Assembly (NCBI RefSeq): GCF_014841105.1
Contig: NZ_JACYWE010000001.1
Span: 255,571 to 319,570 of the forward strand
Length of the DNA stretch: 64,000 nt
Direction of reading: 5' to 3'
Origin: Lolliginicoccus lacisalsi
GTDB taxonomy: Bacteria > Actinomycetota > Actinomycetes > Mycobacteriales > Mycobacteriaceae
A program made the position numbers and the translations under genes. The notes beneath the pieces were generated by a model. That model was not told the origin of the DNA. It made no database searches and worked only from the letters and a program-made list of their open reading frames with translations. How positions within the stretch are numbered: the first letter of the stretch is position 1; each line of letters starts with the position of its first letter. Below, piece by piece: positions 53,612-62,048 of the stretch.

Positions 53612-53947
53612 CTAGACGGCCACGAGGGCGCGGCTACCGCGCCGGTCGCGCAGGGCGGCCCCGGTGGCGTCGATCATGTCGAAGCCATCGGTGATGATGG
53701 CGCCGAGCTCGAAGACGACCGCCGCGATCGCACGCGTAATAAGTATAGCGATCTGCCCCACGTGATTGACGGCGGACTCGATGAGCTGCTGCGCCATGCC
53801 GAGCACCTCGGTGAGCAGTGTCCCGACCTCGCCCACCACATCGGCGACGAGGGTCGTGGCGATGACCGCGACCTGCCCGACGTGGTTGACGGCGGAGACA
53901 ACGAGCTCCTGCACGGTGTCCTTGCTTGATTCGACCACACCGACCAT
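53612..53947 (-). CDS. Small hydrophobic protein with an internal duplication
   Basis: A 111-residue protein built of two copies of about 36 residues with 40-residue period: 17-52 (SAVNHVGQVAVIATTLVADV...) and 57-92 (SAVNHVGQIAILITRAIAAV...). SAVNHVGQ is identical in both. The repeats are amphipathic to hydrophobic and Cys-free; the tail is basic. ATG 53947 has a strong GGGGAGGG ribosome site. It might insert in or coat a membrane or lipid body. No family was recognised. Confidence 0.68.
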   Translation of the reverse strand: MVGVVESSKDTVQELVVSAVNHVGQVAVIATTLVADVVGEVGTLLTEVLGMAQQLIESAVNHVGQIAILITRAIAAVVFELGAIITDGFDMIDATGAALRDRRGSRALVAV

Positions 53948-54015
53948 GGCGTGCCCTCCCCAGTTCTTCCATGCCCCTCGGGCGGTTTGCGTGGTCCTAG
54001 CGTAGCGGCTTCGGG

Positions 54016-55251
54016 CTAGTACTGGCCGCGGCGCAGGGGGCGGCGCAGGGTGTCGAGGCCGGCGGCGCTGGCGTAGCGGGCGATGCCGACGAGGGGGTGC
54101 TGGCGGGCGTCGGGCTCCTTCGCGTCGCCCATGCGCCAGAGCTGGGTGGTGTGCCAGGTGAGCTCGGCGGCGGCGTCGAGCTTGGCCACGCCGATCCGTC
54201 GGGGGCGGGTGCTCGATGCGGCCGCGTCGCCGCTGAGGATCCGGGAAGGCAGGTCGGGCTCGAGGACCATCGGCCGACCGAGGCCGACAACGTCGATGTC
54301 CCCGCCGGTGATCGCGTCAGCCATGACGCTGCCGGTGCGGAAACCCCCGGTGAGCATGATGGGCATGCTGACCTCCTCGCGGACCTTGCGGGCGAACTCG
54401 AGGAAGTATGCCTCGCGGGCCACCGTGGATGCCTTGGGGTTGCCGAGCATCAGCGCGGGTGCCTCGTAGGTGCCGCCGGAGATCTCGAGCAGGTCGACGC
54501 TTGCGCGGGCGAGCTCGGCGACGACCGCGAGGGACTCGTCCTCGGTGAAGCCACCGCGCTTGAAGTCCGCGGAGTTGATCTTCACGCTGACGGGCGTGCC
54601 GGCGCCCACCTCGGCGCGGACCGCGGCAACGATCTCGAGGAGGAACCGGCGGCGCCGGGCCGGGTCGCCGCCCCACTCGTCCGTGCGCTGGTTGGTCAGC
54701 GGAGACAGGAACTGGCTGATGAGGTAGCCGTGGGCGGCGTGGATCTGCACGCCGGTGAAGCCCGCGCGGATGGCGATGCCAGCGGTGGCGGCGTAGCGGC
54801 CGATGAGGTCGAGGATCTCCTCGTGCTCGAGGGCGCGGGGCGTGCCGAAGGCCCCGGCCATGCCGGTGACGGGGATGGCGGAGGGCGCGACGGGCGTGTT
54901 GCTGAGGTTGCGGGGCACCTGGCGGCCGGGGTGGTTGATCTGCATCCAGGCGTGGGTGCCGCCGGTCTTGGCGGCGGTGGCCCATTCCTGCAGGCGTGGC
55001 AGGTGGCGGTCGTCCTCGACGGCGACGTTGCGGGGCTCGCCGAGCGCGCGGCCGTCGACCATGACGTTGCCGGTGATGAGCAGGCCTGCGCCGGACCTCG
55101 CCCAGCGGTCGTAGAGGGTAACGAGGCGGTGGTCGGGGCCGTGGGCGCGGGTGCCTAGCTGCTCGCTGAGGGCGGACTTGGCGATGCGGTTGCGCAGCGT
55201 GGCGCCGCAGGGCAGGGCGAGGGGCTCGGCAAGGCTGGAGGTGGGTGTCAT
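54016..55251 (-). CDS. NADH:flavin oxidoreductase / Old Yellow Enzyme family
   Basis: A 411-residue FMN-dependent TIM-barrel oxidoreductase. Family motifs: LRNRIAKSALSEQLG, GLLITGNVMVDGRALG, QINHPGRQVPRNLS, the active-site pair IHAAHGYLISQFLSPLTNQR, TDEWGGDPARRRRFLLEIV, and LTGGFRTGS...DVVGLGRPMVLEPDL for FMN phosphate. Such enzymes reduce activated C=C bonds of enones, enoyl compounds or nitro groups. ATG 55251 has a GAGGAAC ribosome site; a clear palindromic operator lies 35 bp upstream. Divergent from PAP2-DAGK. Confidence 0.94.
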   Translation of the reverse strand: MTPTSSLAEPLALPCGATLRNRIAKSALSEQLGTRAHGPDHRLVTLYDRWARSGAGLLITGNVMVDGRALGEPRNVAVEDDRHLPRLQEWATAAKTGGTHAWMQINHPGRQVPRNLSNTPVAPSAIPVTGMAGAFGTPRALEHEEILDLIGRYAATAGIAIRAGFTGVQIHAAHGYLISQFLSPLTNQRTDEWGGDPARRRRFLLEIVAAVRAEVGAGTPVSVKINSADFKRGGFTEDESLAVVAELARASVDLLEISGGTYEAPALMLGNPKASTVAREAYFLEFARKVREEVSMPIMLTGGFRTGSVMADAITGGDIDVVGLGRPMVLEPDLPSRILSGDAAASSTRPRRIGVAKLDAAAELTWHTTQLWRMGDAKEPDARQHPLVGIARYASAAGLDTLRRPLRRGQY

Positions 55252-55285
55252 GGGGGTTCCTCGTTTCCACGATCGCTCGAAGACC

Positions 55286-55308
55286 ATTATTGACCTTCGT
55301 TCAACAAT
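55286..55308. promoter_or_regulatory. Palindromic operator upstream of the Old Yellow Enzyme gene
   Basis: ATTATTGA (55286-55293) and TCAACAAT (55301-55308) are inverted arms matching at seven of eight positions with a 7-nt spacer. It lies 35 bp before the start codon, suited to a TetR- or MarR-family repressor that responds to electrophiles. No regulator gene is adjacent. Confidence 0.5.
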
Positions 55309-55415
55309 GCGGTCCAGGCTACGCCCCGCCACCCCCCTGTTACAAGGATCGCGCCTCGCGAACTGTGGTATCGCAACCACTACCCGCACCGCCCACCAGC
55401 CACTAGCGTGGGATC

Positions 55416-56885
55416 ATGCGCCGCATACTCGCCCCGGTGATGACGCTCGACCAAGAGCTCATGGCCCGATCAATCCACAGCCACTCCCCGCGCATCGACG
55501 CCACCATGCAGGCCGCTAGCACCATCGCCAACAACGGCAAGCCCTGGTTCGCCATCGCCGCGCTCCTCGCCCGCCAGCCCGGAGCGCCCCGCCGCGCCGC
55601 CGTCCGGGGCATCCTCTCCGTCGTCGCGAGCAGCGCGCTCGCCAACGTCGCGTTCAAGCTCACCATCCCGCGCGGCCGTCCCGATCACGCCATGCTGCCT
55701 CCGCACCGGCGTCGCATCACACCACCGCGCACCTCGTCCTTCCCCTCCGGCCACGCCGCCATCGCCGCCGCGTTCGCCACCGGCGTCGCGCTCGAGTCGC
55801 CTGCTCTCGGGCTCGCCGTAGCGCCCCTCGCCGCCACCGTCGCCTACTCGCGCGTGCACAATGGGGTCCACTGGCCCTCCGACGTCATCGTGGGCAGCCT
55901 CGTCGGAATCGGGGTCGCCTTCGCTACCCGCCGATGGTGGGCTCCCCAGCCGCCGCCCGGGCCAGCCCGCACCACCCCGGGGGACGCCCCGGCACTGCCC
56001 GACGGCGACGGCCTGCTCATCCTCGCCAACACCGAGTCCGGCAGCACCGACCACGACCAGCGAGCCCTCATCGCCTCGCTCCTCCCCGCCGCCCGCATCC
56101 TCGACCTCCCGCTCGGCGGCACCACTAGCAACACCCTCGACAACGTTCGCCACCTCATCGCCGAGCACGAGCCCCTCGCGGTAGGTGCCCTCGGCGGGGA
56201 TGGCACCGTCCGCACCGTTGCCTCCGCCATCGCCCGCACCGGCCGCCCCCTCGCGGTGTTCGCGGGAGGCACCCTCGACCACTTCGCCCTCGATATCGGC
56301 ACACCCACGGCCGAGCCCACCGCCCACGCCGTCGCCACCGGCCAATCCCAGCGGCTCGACACCGCCAGTGCCCAGGTCGACGACGACGCCACCTATCTCT
56401 TCCTCAATACCGCCAGCCTCGGCACGTACTCCGCCGCGCTCCAGGCCCGCCGGAAATGGGAGAAGCATCTCGGCAAGTGGATCCCCCTCGCCCTCGGCAT
56501 GATCCGAGCGCTCGCCGCCGCCGACCCCCTCGAGCTCACCCTCAACGGCGAACGCATGCGCGCCCGCACCATCTTCATCGGCAACGGCACCTACCACCCC
56601 ACCGACCGCATCCCCGTCGCCCGTACCGCCATCACCGGCAGCACCCTCGACATCCGCATCATCCGCGCCGACTACCCCCTCTCCTACACCCGTGCCCTCT
56701 ACGCCGTCATCACTGGCACGCTCAGGACCAGCCCCATCCACCAGCACCTCACGCTGCCGGAGCTGCACATCACCCTCGCCTCGCGCGCCCCCCTCGCGCT
56801 CGACGGCGACCCCATCAGCGAGACCCACCAGCTCCGCATCCGCGCAAACCCCTGCGACCTCACCGTCTACGCCCCGACCACGTAG
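55416..56885 (+). CDS. Bifunctional PAP2 phosphatase - diacylglycerol kinase-like protein
   Basis: A 489-residue fusion. Residues 1-185 are a PAP2 domain with all three phosphatase motifs: KLTIPRGRP, FPSGHAA and SRVHNGVHWPSD, spread over membrane helices. Residues 195-489 are a DAGK/sphingosine kinase-like domain with LANTESGS, ALGGDGTVRTVASAIA (nucleotide-binding GGDGT), GGTLDHFALDI and LFLNTASLGTYS. It combines dephosphorylation of lipid phosphates with lipid phosphorylation, or remodels phospholipids. This fusion is a recurring type in mycolata. ATG 55416. Confidence 0.9.
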   Translation: MRRILAPVMTLDQELMARSIHSHSPRIDATMQAASTIANNGKPWFAIAALLARQPGAPRRAAVRGILSVVASSALANVAFKLTIPRGRPDHAMLPPHRRRITPPRTSSFPSGHAAIAAAFATGVALESPALGLAVAPLAATVAYSRVHNGVHWPSDVIVGSLVGIGVAFATRRWWAPQPPPGPARTTPGDAPALPDGDGLLILANTESGSTDHDQRALIASLLPAARILDLPLGGTTSNTLDNVRHLIAEHEPLAVGALGGDGTVRTVASAIARTGRPLAVFAGGTLDHFALDIGTPTAEPTAHAVATGQSQRLDTASAQVDDDATYLFLNTASLGTYSAALQARRKWEKHLGKWIPLALGMIRALAAADPLELTLNGERMRARTIFIGNGTYHPTDRIPVARTAITGSTLDIRIIRADYPLSYTRALYAVITGTLRTSPIHQHLTLPELHITLASRAPLALDGDPISETHQLRIRANPCDLTVYAPTT

Positions 56886-56928
56886 CGAACGAGCAGCGAG
56901 GGGCGCCGCCCGGGCTGCCGCCGTGGCT

Positions 56929-57429
56929 TCACTGCGCTACGTCGTACACCTCGGTGGCGGGCCTGGCGAGGAGCCGATCGGCCATCTCCTGCTTGAGGAC
57001 GGTCAAGCGGGATTCCTCTGCCTCGGTCCGGCCTTGCTTGCGCGCGAGGTCGATGAACTCCGGGACCACGAACCCGGCATCGCGCAGGATGACGGTGGTC
57101 TCGCGCTCGCGGTAGGCGACGGTGAAGACGTAGCGCTCGAGGAGGTACCCCCGCTCGGGGAGCGCGAGCTCGGGGCGGACATGGTAGCGATCGCCGGTCA
57201 CAGCGCGGGTGACCATCTCGAAGGCATCGCGCGCGCCCGGCCCGGCGAATGGGGTGTTGATGGTGATCTCGCGGCGCTCGATGCCCGTTCCGTCGTCGAG
57301 CTCGAGCAGTGCCCGCTGCAGCGCCTGGTATGCATGCGCGACCCCGCCCGGGAATCCCGGTCCGTGGTACTTCATCAGGTCGTCGAAGGTGTAGGTGAGC
57401 GGGTGCCCGTTCTCGGTCACGGTGATCAT
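56929..57429 (-). CDS. Unknown protein, last gene of the ABC importer operon (FmdE-like opening)
   Basis: A 166-residue soluble protein. Residues 14-35 read FDDLMKYHGPGFPGGVAHAY, which recalls the FHGHxCPG metal-site motif of FmdE-family proteins (formylmethanofuran dehydrogenase subunit E), but with Phe in place of the key Cys. The rest is alpha/beta (ERREITINTPFAGPGARDAF; ERYVFTVAYRERETTVILR) and not recognised. ATG 57429 overlaps the upstream stop (ATGA), so it belongs to the operon. A role in handling the imported ligand is possible; the FmdE link is weak. Confidence 0.7.
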   Translation of the reverse strand: MITVTENGHPLTYTFDDLMKYHGPGFPGGVAHAYQALQRALLELDDGTGIERREITINTPFAGPGARDAFEMVTRAVTGDRYHVRPELALPERGYLLERYVFTVAYRERETTVILRDAGFVVPEFIDLARKQGRTEAEESRLTVLKQEMADRLLARPATEVYDVAQ

Positions 57430-58679
57430 GCTGGTGCTCCTGCCGTTGTCGTGTGCTGGGCCAGCCACGGGATGAATCCGTCGAGGAATCGTTCAGTGGC
57501 TGGCATGAAGTACCCGCCGAAGTGCGATAGCGGGTCGAGCGTCGAGACGATGAGGGTTCCTGCGGTGGAAACGGTATCGATATAGAGCAGGGCCTCGCCG
57601 GTGGGCAGCGCCACGAGGGCCTGCGCGCCCTCGGGAGGCTCGAGCACGCCGTGGTAGTGCCAGGTGCAGTCGCGGATGCCCACATGATCGAACAGCGAGT
57701 GCTCGGGCTCGGGCGACCAGAGCCCGAGGGAGGCGCCAGGCTCGCGCCACCACCAGTAGTTGGTGGGCCGGTGCTGCCACGTCACGCCGGGCAGGAATCC
57801 GGGCAGTGGCTCGCCGCCGCTGAACGCGACGAGGGTTCCGCCCGAGTCGAGGAATCGCAGGAGGTTGGGCGCGGCATCGGCGATGAGGCCGGGGTGCATG
57901 CGCTCGGGCAGGATGATGCCTCGGTACCGGGAGAGGTCGGCGGTGGCGAGGTCCGGGAGATAGATCAGCCCTCCGTCGAGATGCTGTGCGTACTTTCCGG
58001 TGGTGAGCGCCCGGTGCAGGATCGAGGAGCCGCTGTGCACGGCGGCCAGGCCAGGCTGGCGGGGGCGCCGCTGCTCCCGGGCCTCCGCCGCGGCCCAGTC
58101 GAGCACCTGGGTCGTCAATCGGGCGACTGGGCCCTCGAGCCCATCCCCATACCCGACGAGGTCGCAGGTGGCTTGCAGGAGGATCGTCCCGGGCGTGGTC
58201 ACTCGGTCGATGTAGGTGACGGCCTCGCCGCCCGAGAGCCGGGCGAGCACCTCGGCGCCATCGGGCGGCGCATGCTGCCCGCGCGCGAAGAACCCCGCCA
58301 CGCCGCGGCGGAAGCACAGGTCCTCGGCACTGATGCCGGCGAACACCGGATGATCCGCGACCTCGGCGATGCGGTAGGCCGCGAGGGAAGGCTTGGCGAC
58401 GGGCACGAACGGCGCGGCGCCCGGCAACCAGTCGCGGTGCAGGTGCCCGCCGTAGATCAGCACTCCGCCCGCCTCCAGGAACTGGCGGATGCTGCTGCGG
58501 TGGCGCGCGAGGTGGTCCTGGTCGATCGTGGACTGCACGATCAGCACGTCATGCTCGGTGAGATCGATGGCTGGGATGTCGTAGCAGTCGAGGTGGGTGA
58601 TCTCGTAGCCGTTGATGCCCCGGTCAAGAGGCGATAGCTCGGGCTGCTGGTACATCCCCAGCCGGGCGAACCTGGTCAC
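57426..58679 (-). CDS. Tandem GATase1/ThuA-like protein in the ABC importer operon
   Basis: A 417-residue protein with no signal peptide and two similar halves. Half 1 (about 1-195) has DLTEHDVLIVQSTIDQDHLA, FLEAGGVLIYGGHLHRDWLPG and AVTYIDRVTTPGTILLQATCDL. Half 2 (about 230-410) has DLSRYRGIILPERMHPGL, FLDSGGTLVAFSGGEPLPGFLPG and ALLYIDTVSTAGTLIVSTLDPL. The flavodoxin-like, GATase1/ThuA-type fold is suggested by FLxxGGxLxxxxG in both. No catalytic Cys is evident at the nucleophile elbow, so it may bind rather than hydrolyse. GTG 58679 has AAGGAGGA; it overlaps the upstream ATPase gene by 56 bp and the downstream gene by 4 bp. Confidence 0.8.
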   Translation of the reverse strand: MTRFARLGMYQQPELSPLDRGINGYEITHLDCYDIPAIDLTEHDVLIVQSTIDQDHLARHRSSIRQFLEAGGVLIYGGHLHRDWLPGAAPFVPVAKPSLAAYRIAEVADHPVFAGISAEDLCFRRGVAGFFARGQHAPPDGAEVLARLSGGEAVTYIDRVTTPGTILLQATCDLVGYGDGLEGPVARLTTQVLDWAAAEAREQRRPRQPGLAAVHSGSSILHRALTTGKYAQHLDGGLIYLPDLATADLSRYRGIILPERMHPGLIADAAPNLLRFLDSGGTLVAFSGGEPLPGFLPGVTWQHRPTNYWWWREPGASLGLWSPEPEHSLFDHVGIRDCTWHYHGVLEPPEGAQALVALPTGEALLYIDTVSTAGTLIVSTLDPLSHFGGYFMPATERFLDGFIPWLAQHTTTAGAPA

Positions 58680-59433
58680 GGTTTCCTCCTTGATGTCGTG
58701 TTGCTGCCGTGATGAGGGCGTGGGTGTAGGGATGCTCGGGCGCGATGAGCACCTGGTGCGCGGGGCCCTGCTCCACGATGGCACCGCGGTGCATGACGGC
58801 GATGCGGTCACTGATCCGACGAGCCATGGCGAGATCATGGGTGATGTGCAGGACTGCGAGCCCGCGCTCGTCCGCTAGCCGCTTCAGCAGATCGGTCATC
58901 CCGGCGCGCAGGGTCGCATCGAGCATCGCGGTCGGCTCGTCGGCGATGAGGACGGCCGGATCGGTGACGAGGGCGCGCGCGAGAGCGACCCGCTGGCGCT
59001 GGCCGCCGGAGAGCTGATGCGGGTAGCGCTCGGCGAACTCGCGCGGTGGCAGCCCGACCGCGTCGAGCGCTGCAGCGACACGTCGGGCCCGATCGCCCAA
59101 GCGGTGCACCAGGAGTGGCTCGGCGACGATGGAGCGCACCCGGAGGTGGTTCGGCAGCGAGCTGTAGGGATCCTGCAGGATCAGCTGGAGGGGCAGTCGC
59201 AGCGCGCGCTGCGCCCGGCGCGGTGCCGCCAGCAGATCGACCCCGTTGACCAGGATGGCGCCCCCGCTCGGCGCTACCAGCCCTGCCACGGCGTGCGCGA
59301 TCGTTGACTTGCCCGCGCCGGAGCCCCCGACCAGGCTGAGCAGCTCGCCGCGCGCGACCCCAAGCGACACGTCATGGACCGCGGCCCGCTTGCCGTACCG
59401 GACGTGCAGTCCCTGCACCTCGAGGACCCTCAT
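58624..59433 (-). CDS. ABC transporter ATPase, Opp/Nik type (second ATPase)
   Basis: A 269-residue ABC ATPase: Walker A VGGSGAGKST, Q-loop QDPYSS, signature LSGGQRQRVALARAL, Walker B VLIADEPTAMLD, and H-loop HITHDLA. The C-terminal oligopeptide/nickel-type tail (APEHPYTHALITAA) is short. ATG 59433 overlaps the stop of the permease-ATPase fusion (ATGA). It would pair with the fused ATPase to power uptake by the two permeases. Confidence 0.93.
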   Translation of the reverse strand: MRVLEVQGLHVRYGKRAAVHDVSLGVARGELLSLVGGSGAGKSTIAHAVAGLVAPSGGAILVNGVDLLAAPRRAQRALRLPLQLILQDPYSSLPNHLRVRSIVAEPLLVHRLGDRARRVAAALDAVGLPPREFAERYPHQLSGGQRQRVALARALVTDPAVLIADEPTAMLDATLRAGMTDLLKRLADERGLAVLHITHDLAMARRISDRIAVMHRGAIVEQGPAHQVLIAPEHPYTHALITAATRHQGGNRDQVRPAGDVPAARAIAS

Positions 59434-61061
59434 GGCACGAGCCCCCCATCGAGGACGGGCACGGACTCGACGAGCTCGCGGGCATGGGGGTGGGTGGGCG
59501 CGCCGAGGACCTGCTCCACGGTCCCGGACTCCACGACCGCCCCGTGCTGCATCACCACGATCCGCTCGGCGATGCGATCGATGACGGGCAGATCGTGGCT
59601 GATGATCACGATGGTGAGCGCTCGCTCGCGGCGCAGCCGGTCGAGCAGATCGAGGATCTCGGAGGCGGCCATGACGTCGAGCCCGCTGGTTGGCTCGTCA
59701 GCGATGATCAGCTCCGGCTCGCCGGCGAGGGCGATCGCGATGACGATGCGTTGCCGCATCCCGCCGGAGAACTCGTGCGGGAAGCTGCGGTACCGGGCTG
59801 GATCGATGCCCACGTCTCGCATCAGCGCCCGGGCGCGCTCGCGCGCGGCGGCGGGGGCAAGCCCGCGCATGGCTTCCTCGATCTGGGGCCCGATGCGATG
59901 GACGGGATTCAGGGCGCTCATCGCTTCCTGCGGGATGAAGCCGATCCTCGTGCCGAGCAGCGCGCGCAGCTCCTCCTGCGATCGCCGCTCGCCCCGGAAG
60001 CCAATCGCCCCGCCATGCAGCTCCGCGCCGGCGGGCAGCAGGCCGATCATGGCGGCGGCAAGCGTGGATTTCCCGCTGCCCGACTCCCCAACGATCCCGA
60101 CCACCTGTCCTGCTGGCACCACCAGGCTGGCATGGGAGACCACGTCGTGCGGCCCGTAGCGGACGGAGGCTTCCTGCACGACGAGCATTCCCTGCTCGTC
60201 GTCAGACACGGCGGCGGGCGCGCTGGCTGCCGCATCGGGCAGCGGGCGCGGGCCTGCGAGCTGGGGCCGGGAGCGCGTCTCGAGGCCTGTGCCGAGCAGC
60301 GCGAAGCCCAGCACGATCAGCCCGATCGCGAGCCCGGGCGGGATCACCCACCACAGCCACGCGTCGGTGAGGAAGGCGCTGCGCGAGTGGGCGTGCGACA
60401 GCATCGATCCCCAGCTCATCACGCTCACATCGCCGAGCCCGAGGAAGGAGAGCGAGGCCTCCAGCAGGATCGCTGTCTTGATCGCGAGCACGAGCTGCGG
60501 GACGATCAGCGGGAACACCCCGGGGATGACATGGCGGCCGAGGATGTAGGCGCCCGGTGCGCCCATCGCCCGCAGCGCCAGGATGTGGTCGCGCTCGCGC
60601 AGGGACAGGACCTGCGAGCGCAGCTCACGGGCCATCGGTGCCCACAGCCCGATGGCGATGACCAGGACCTGGGTGTCGAGGCCCGGCCCGGCGAACACGC
60701 CGATGACAATGGTCAGGGGCAGCACGGGCAGCGCCAGCACGACATCGACGATCCGCATCAGCAACAGGTCCGGCCATCCGCGCAGGTAGCCCGCGATGAC
60801 CCCGACTCCCACCCCGATGATGGTTCCCGCGAGAGCTGCCGCGAGGCCAACGAGCAGCGAGGCGCGGGCGCCGTGGATCAGCACGGAGAGCAGATCATGG
60901 CCGACGTCGTCGGTGCCGAGCAGGTGCTCGCTCGATGGGCGACCGAATGGCTTCCCCACTCGCTCATCGGGATCGTAGGGAGCGAGGATGGGTGCGGCGA
61001 GCGCGACGAACGCAAGGGTGCCGACGATCGCGAGGCCGATACGGCTAGTCGCGGTGCTCAT
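59430..61061 (-). CDS. ABC importer permease-ATPase fusion (OppC-OppD type)
   Basis: A 543-residue fusion. Residues 1-270 are a DppC/OppC-type permease with six membrane helices and the coupling EAA-like motif (REL to RAMGAPGAYILGRHVIPG). A Pro/Ala/Asp linker (about 272-300) leads to a full ABC ATPase: Walker A GESGSGKST, Q-loop PQEAMS, signature FSGGMRQR, Walker B LIIADEPTSGLD, H-loop ISHDLP. The two are normally separate genes. ATG 61061 has an AGGAGG ribosome site and overlaps the first permease gene by 17 bp. Confidence 0.94.
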   Translation of the reverse strand: MSTATSRIGLAIVGTLAFVALAAPILAPYDPDERVGKPFGRPSSEHLLGTDDVGHDLLSVLIHGARASLLVGLAAALAGTIIGVGVGVIAGYLRGWPDLLLMRIVDVVLALPVLPLTIVIGVFAGPGLDTQVLVIAIGLWAPMARELRSQVLSLRERDHILALRAMGAPGAYILGRHVIPGVFPLIVPQLVLAIKTAILLEASLSFLGLGDVSVMSWGSMLSHAHSRSAFLTDAWLWWVIPPGLAIGLIVLGFALLGTGLETRSRPQLAGPRPLPDAAASAPAAVSDDEQGMLVVQEASVRYGPHDVVSHASLVVPAGQVVGIVGESGSGKSTLAAAMIGLLPAGAELHGGAIGFRGERRSQEELRALLGTRIGFIPQEAMSALNPVHRIGPQIEEAMRGLAPAAARERARALMRDVGIDPARYRSFPHEFSGGMRQRIVIAIALAGEPELIIADEPTSGLDVMAASEILDLLDRLRRERALTIVIISHDLPVIDRIAERIVVMQHGAVVESGTVEQVLGAPTHPHARELVESVPVLDGGLVP

Positions 61062-62046
61062 GGACGACCTCCTGGCTCTGCTTGCGGACGCGCGGATCGA
61101 GAAGGGGGTAGGTCGCGTCGGCGATGAGGTTGGCACCGATGATGCACAGGGTCGCGACCAGGAAAGCCCCCTGCAGGAGCGGATAGTCGCGGGCGGTGAC
61201 CGCGTCGTGGATCAGCTTGCCCAGCCCGGGGTAGGAGAACACGGTCTCGACAACGACCGCGCCGGAGATCACGGCACCGAGGGTGAGCGCGAGGTTCGTG
61301 TACACGGGCAGCGCCGCGGTGCGCAGCGCATGGTGCAGGGCCACGCGCCGCTCGCTGAGTCCCTTCGCGCGGGCGAGGCGGATGTAGGGCTCGCCCAGCA
61401 CGGTGATCATGGAGGCCCGTGCTAGGAGGAAGAAAGTTCCTGTGCTCGCGATGGCGAGCGTGGCGGCGGGGAGCACCAGGCGGTGGGCTGCCGCGAGGAG
61501 CCAGTCGAGGCCTTCGGCGTTGATCTGGGTCGCCCCGTAGGAGGGGAACCACCCGAGCTGTGCGGCGAAGACGGCGATGAGGATCATGCCGATCCAGAAG
61601 CCGGGCATCGAGTCGATGGCCAGCACCGTGATCAGCGTCGCGCGGTCACGCAGCCGCGAGCCCGGGCGCCGCGGCCGCCATGCCGCCCAAGCCCCGAGCA
61701 GCGCGCCAAATACCGCGGCGACGAGCACCCCGGTGCCCACGAGCGCGAGCGTCCATGGCAGCTTCTCGAGCAGGACCTCCGTGACCGGGCGGTTCTGGGA
61801 TACAGACAATCCGAGGTCGCCGGTCAGGATGTTCGCCCAGAACCGCCCGTATTGCACCAGGACCGACTGGTCGAGCCCGTAGAGGGCGCGCAGTTGCTCG
61901 AGCACCTCGGGCGGTGGCCCCTCCCCCTCGCCCCCGAACATGTACAGCACGGGGTCGCCCGGGGCGAGCCGCGGCAACGCGAAGTTCAGCGTCACCGCGG
62001 CCCACACCACGACGATGTATTGCACCGCGCGCGAGAGTCCACGCAT
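61045..62046 (-). CDS. ABC importer permease (DppB/OppB/NikB type)
   Basis: A 333-residue permease with six membrane helices. Family landmarks: LNFALPRLAPGDPV near the N-terminus, LRALYGLDQSVLVQYGRFW, and the coupling region EPYIRLARAKGLSERRVALHHALRTAALPV, then VVVETVFSYPGLGKLIHDAV. It starts 2 bp after the binding-protein gene and is cotranscribed with it. It forms the transmembrane pore with the permease half of the following fusion protein. Confidence 0.95.
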   Translation of the reverse strand: MRGLSRAVQYIVVVWAAVTLNFALPRLAPGDPVLYMFGGEGEGPPPEVLEQLRALYGLDQSVLVQYGRFWANILTGDLGLSVSQNRPVTEVLLEKLPWTLALVGTGVLVAAVFGALLGAWAAWRPRRPGSRLRDRATLITVLAIDSMPGFWIGMILIAVFAAQLGWFPSYGATQINAEGLDWLLAAAHRLVLPAATLAIASTGTFFLLARASMITVLGEPYIRLARAKGLSERRVALHHALRTAALPVYTNLALTLGAVISGAVVVETVFSYPGLGKLIHDAVTARDYPLLQGAFLVATLCIIGANLIADATYPLLDPRVRKQSQEVVHEHRD

Positions 62047-62048
62047 GC

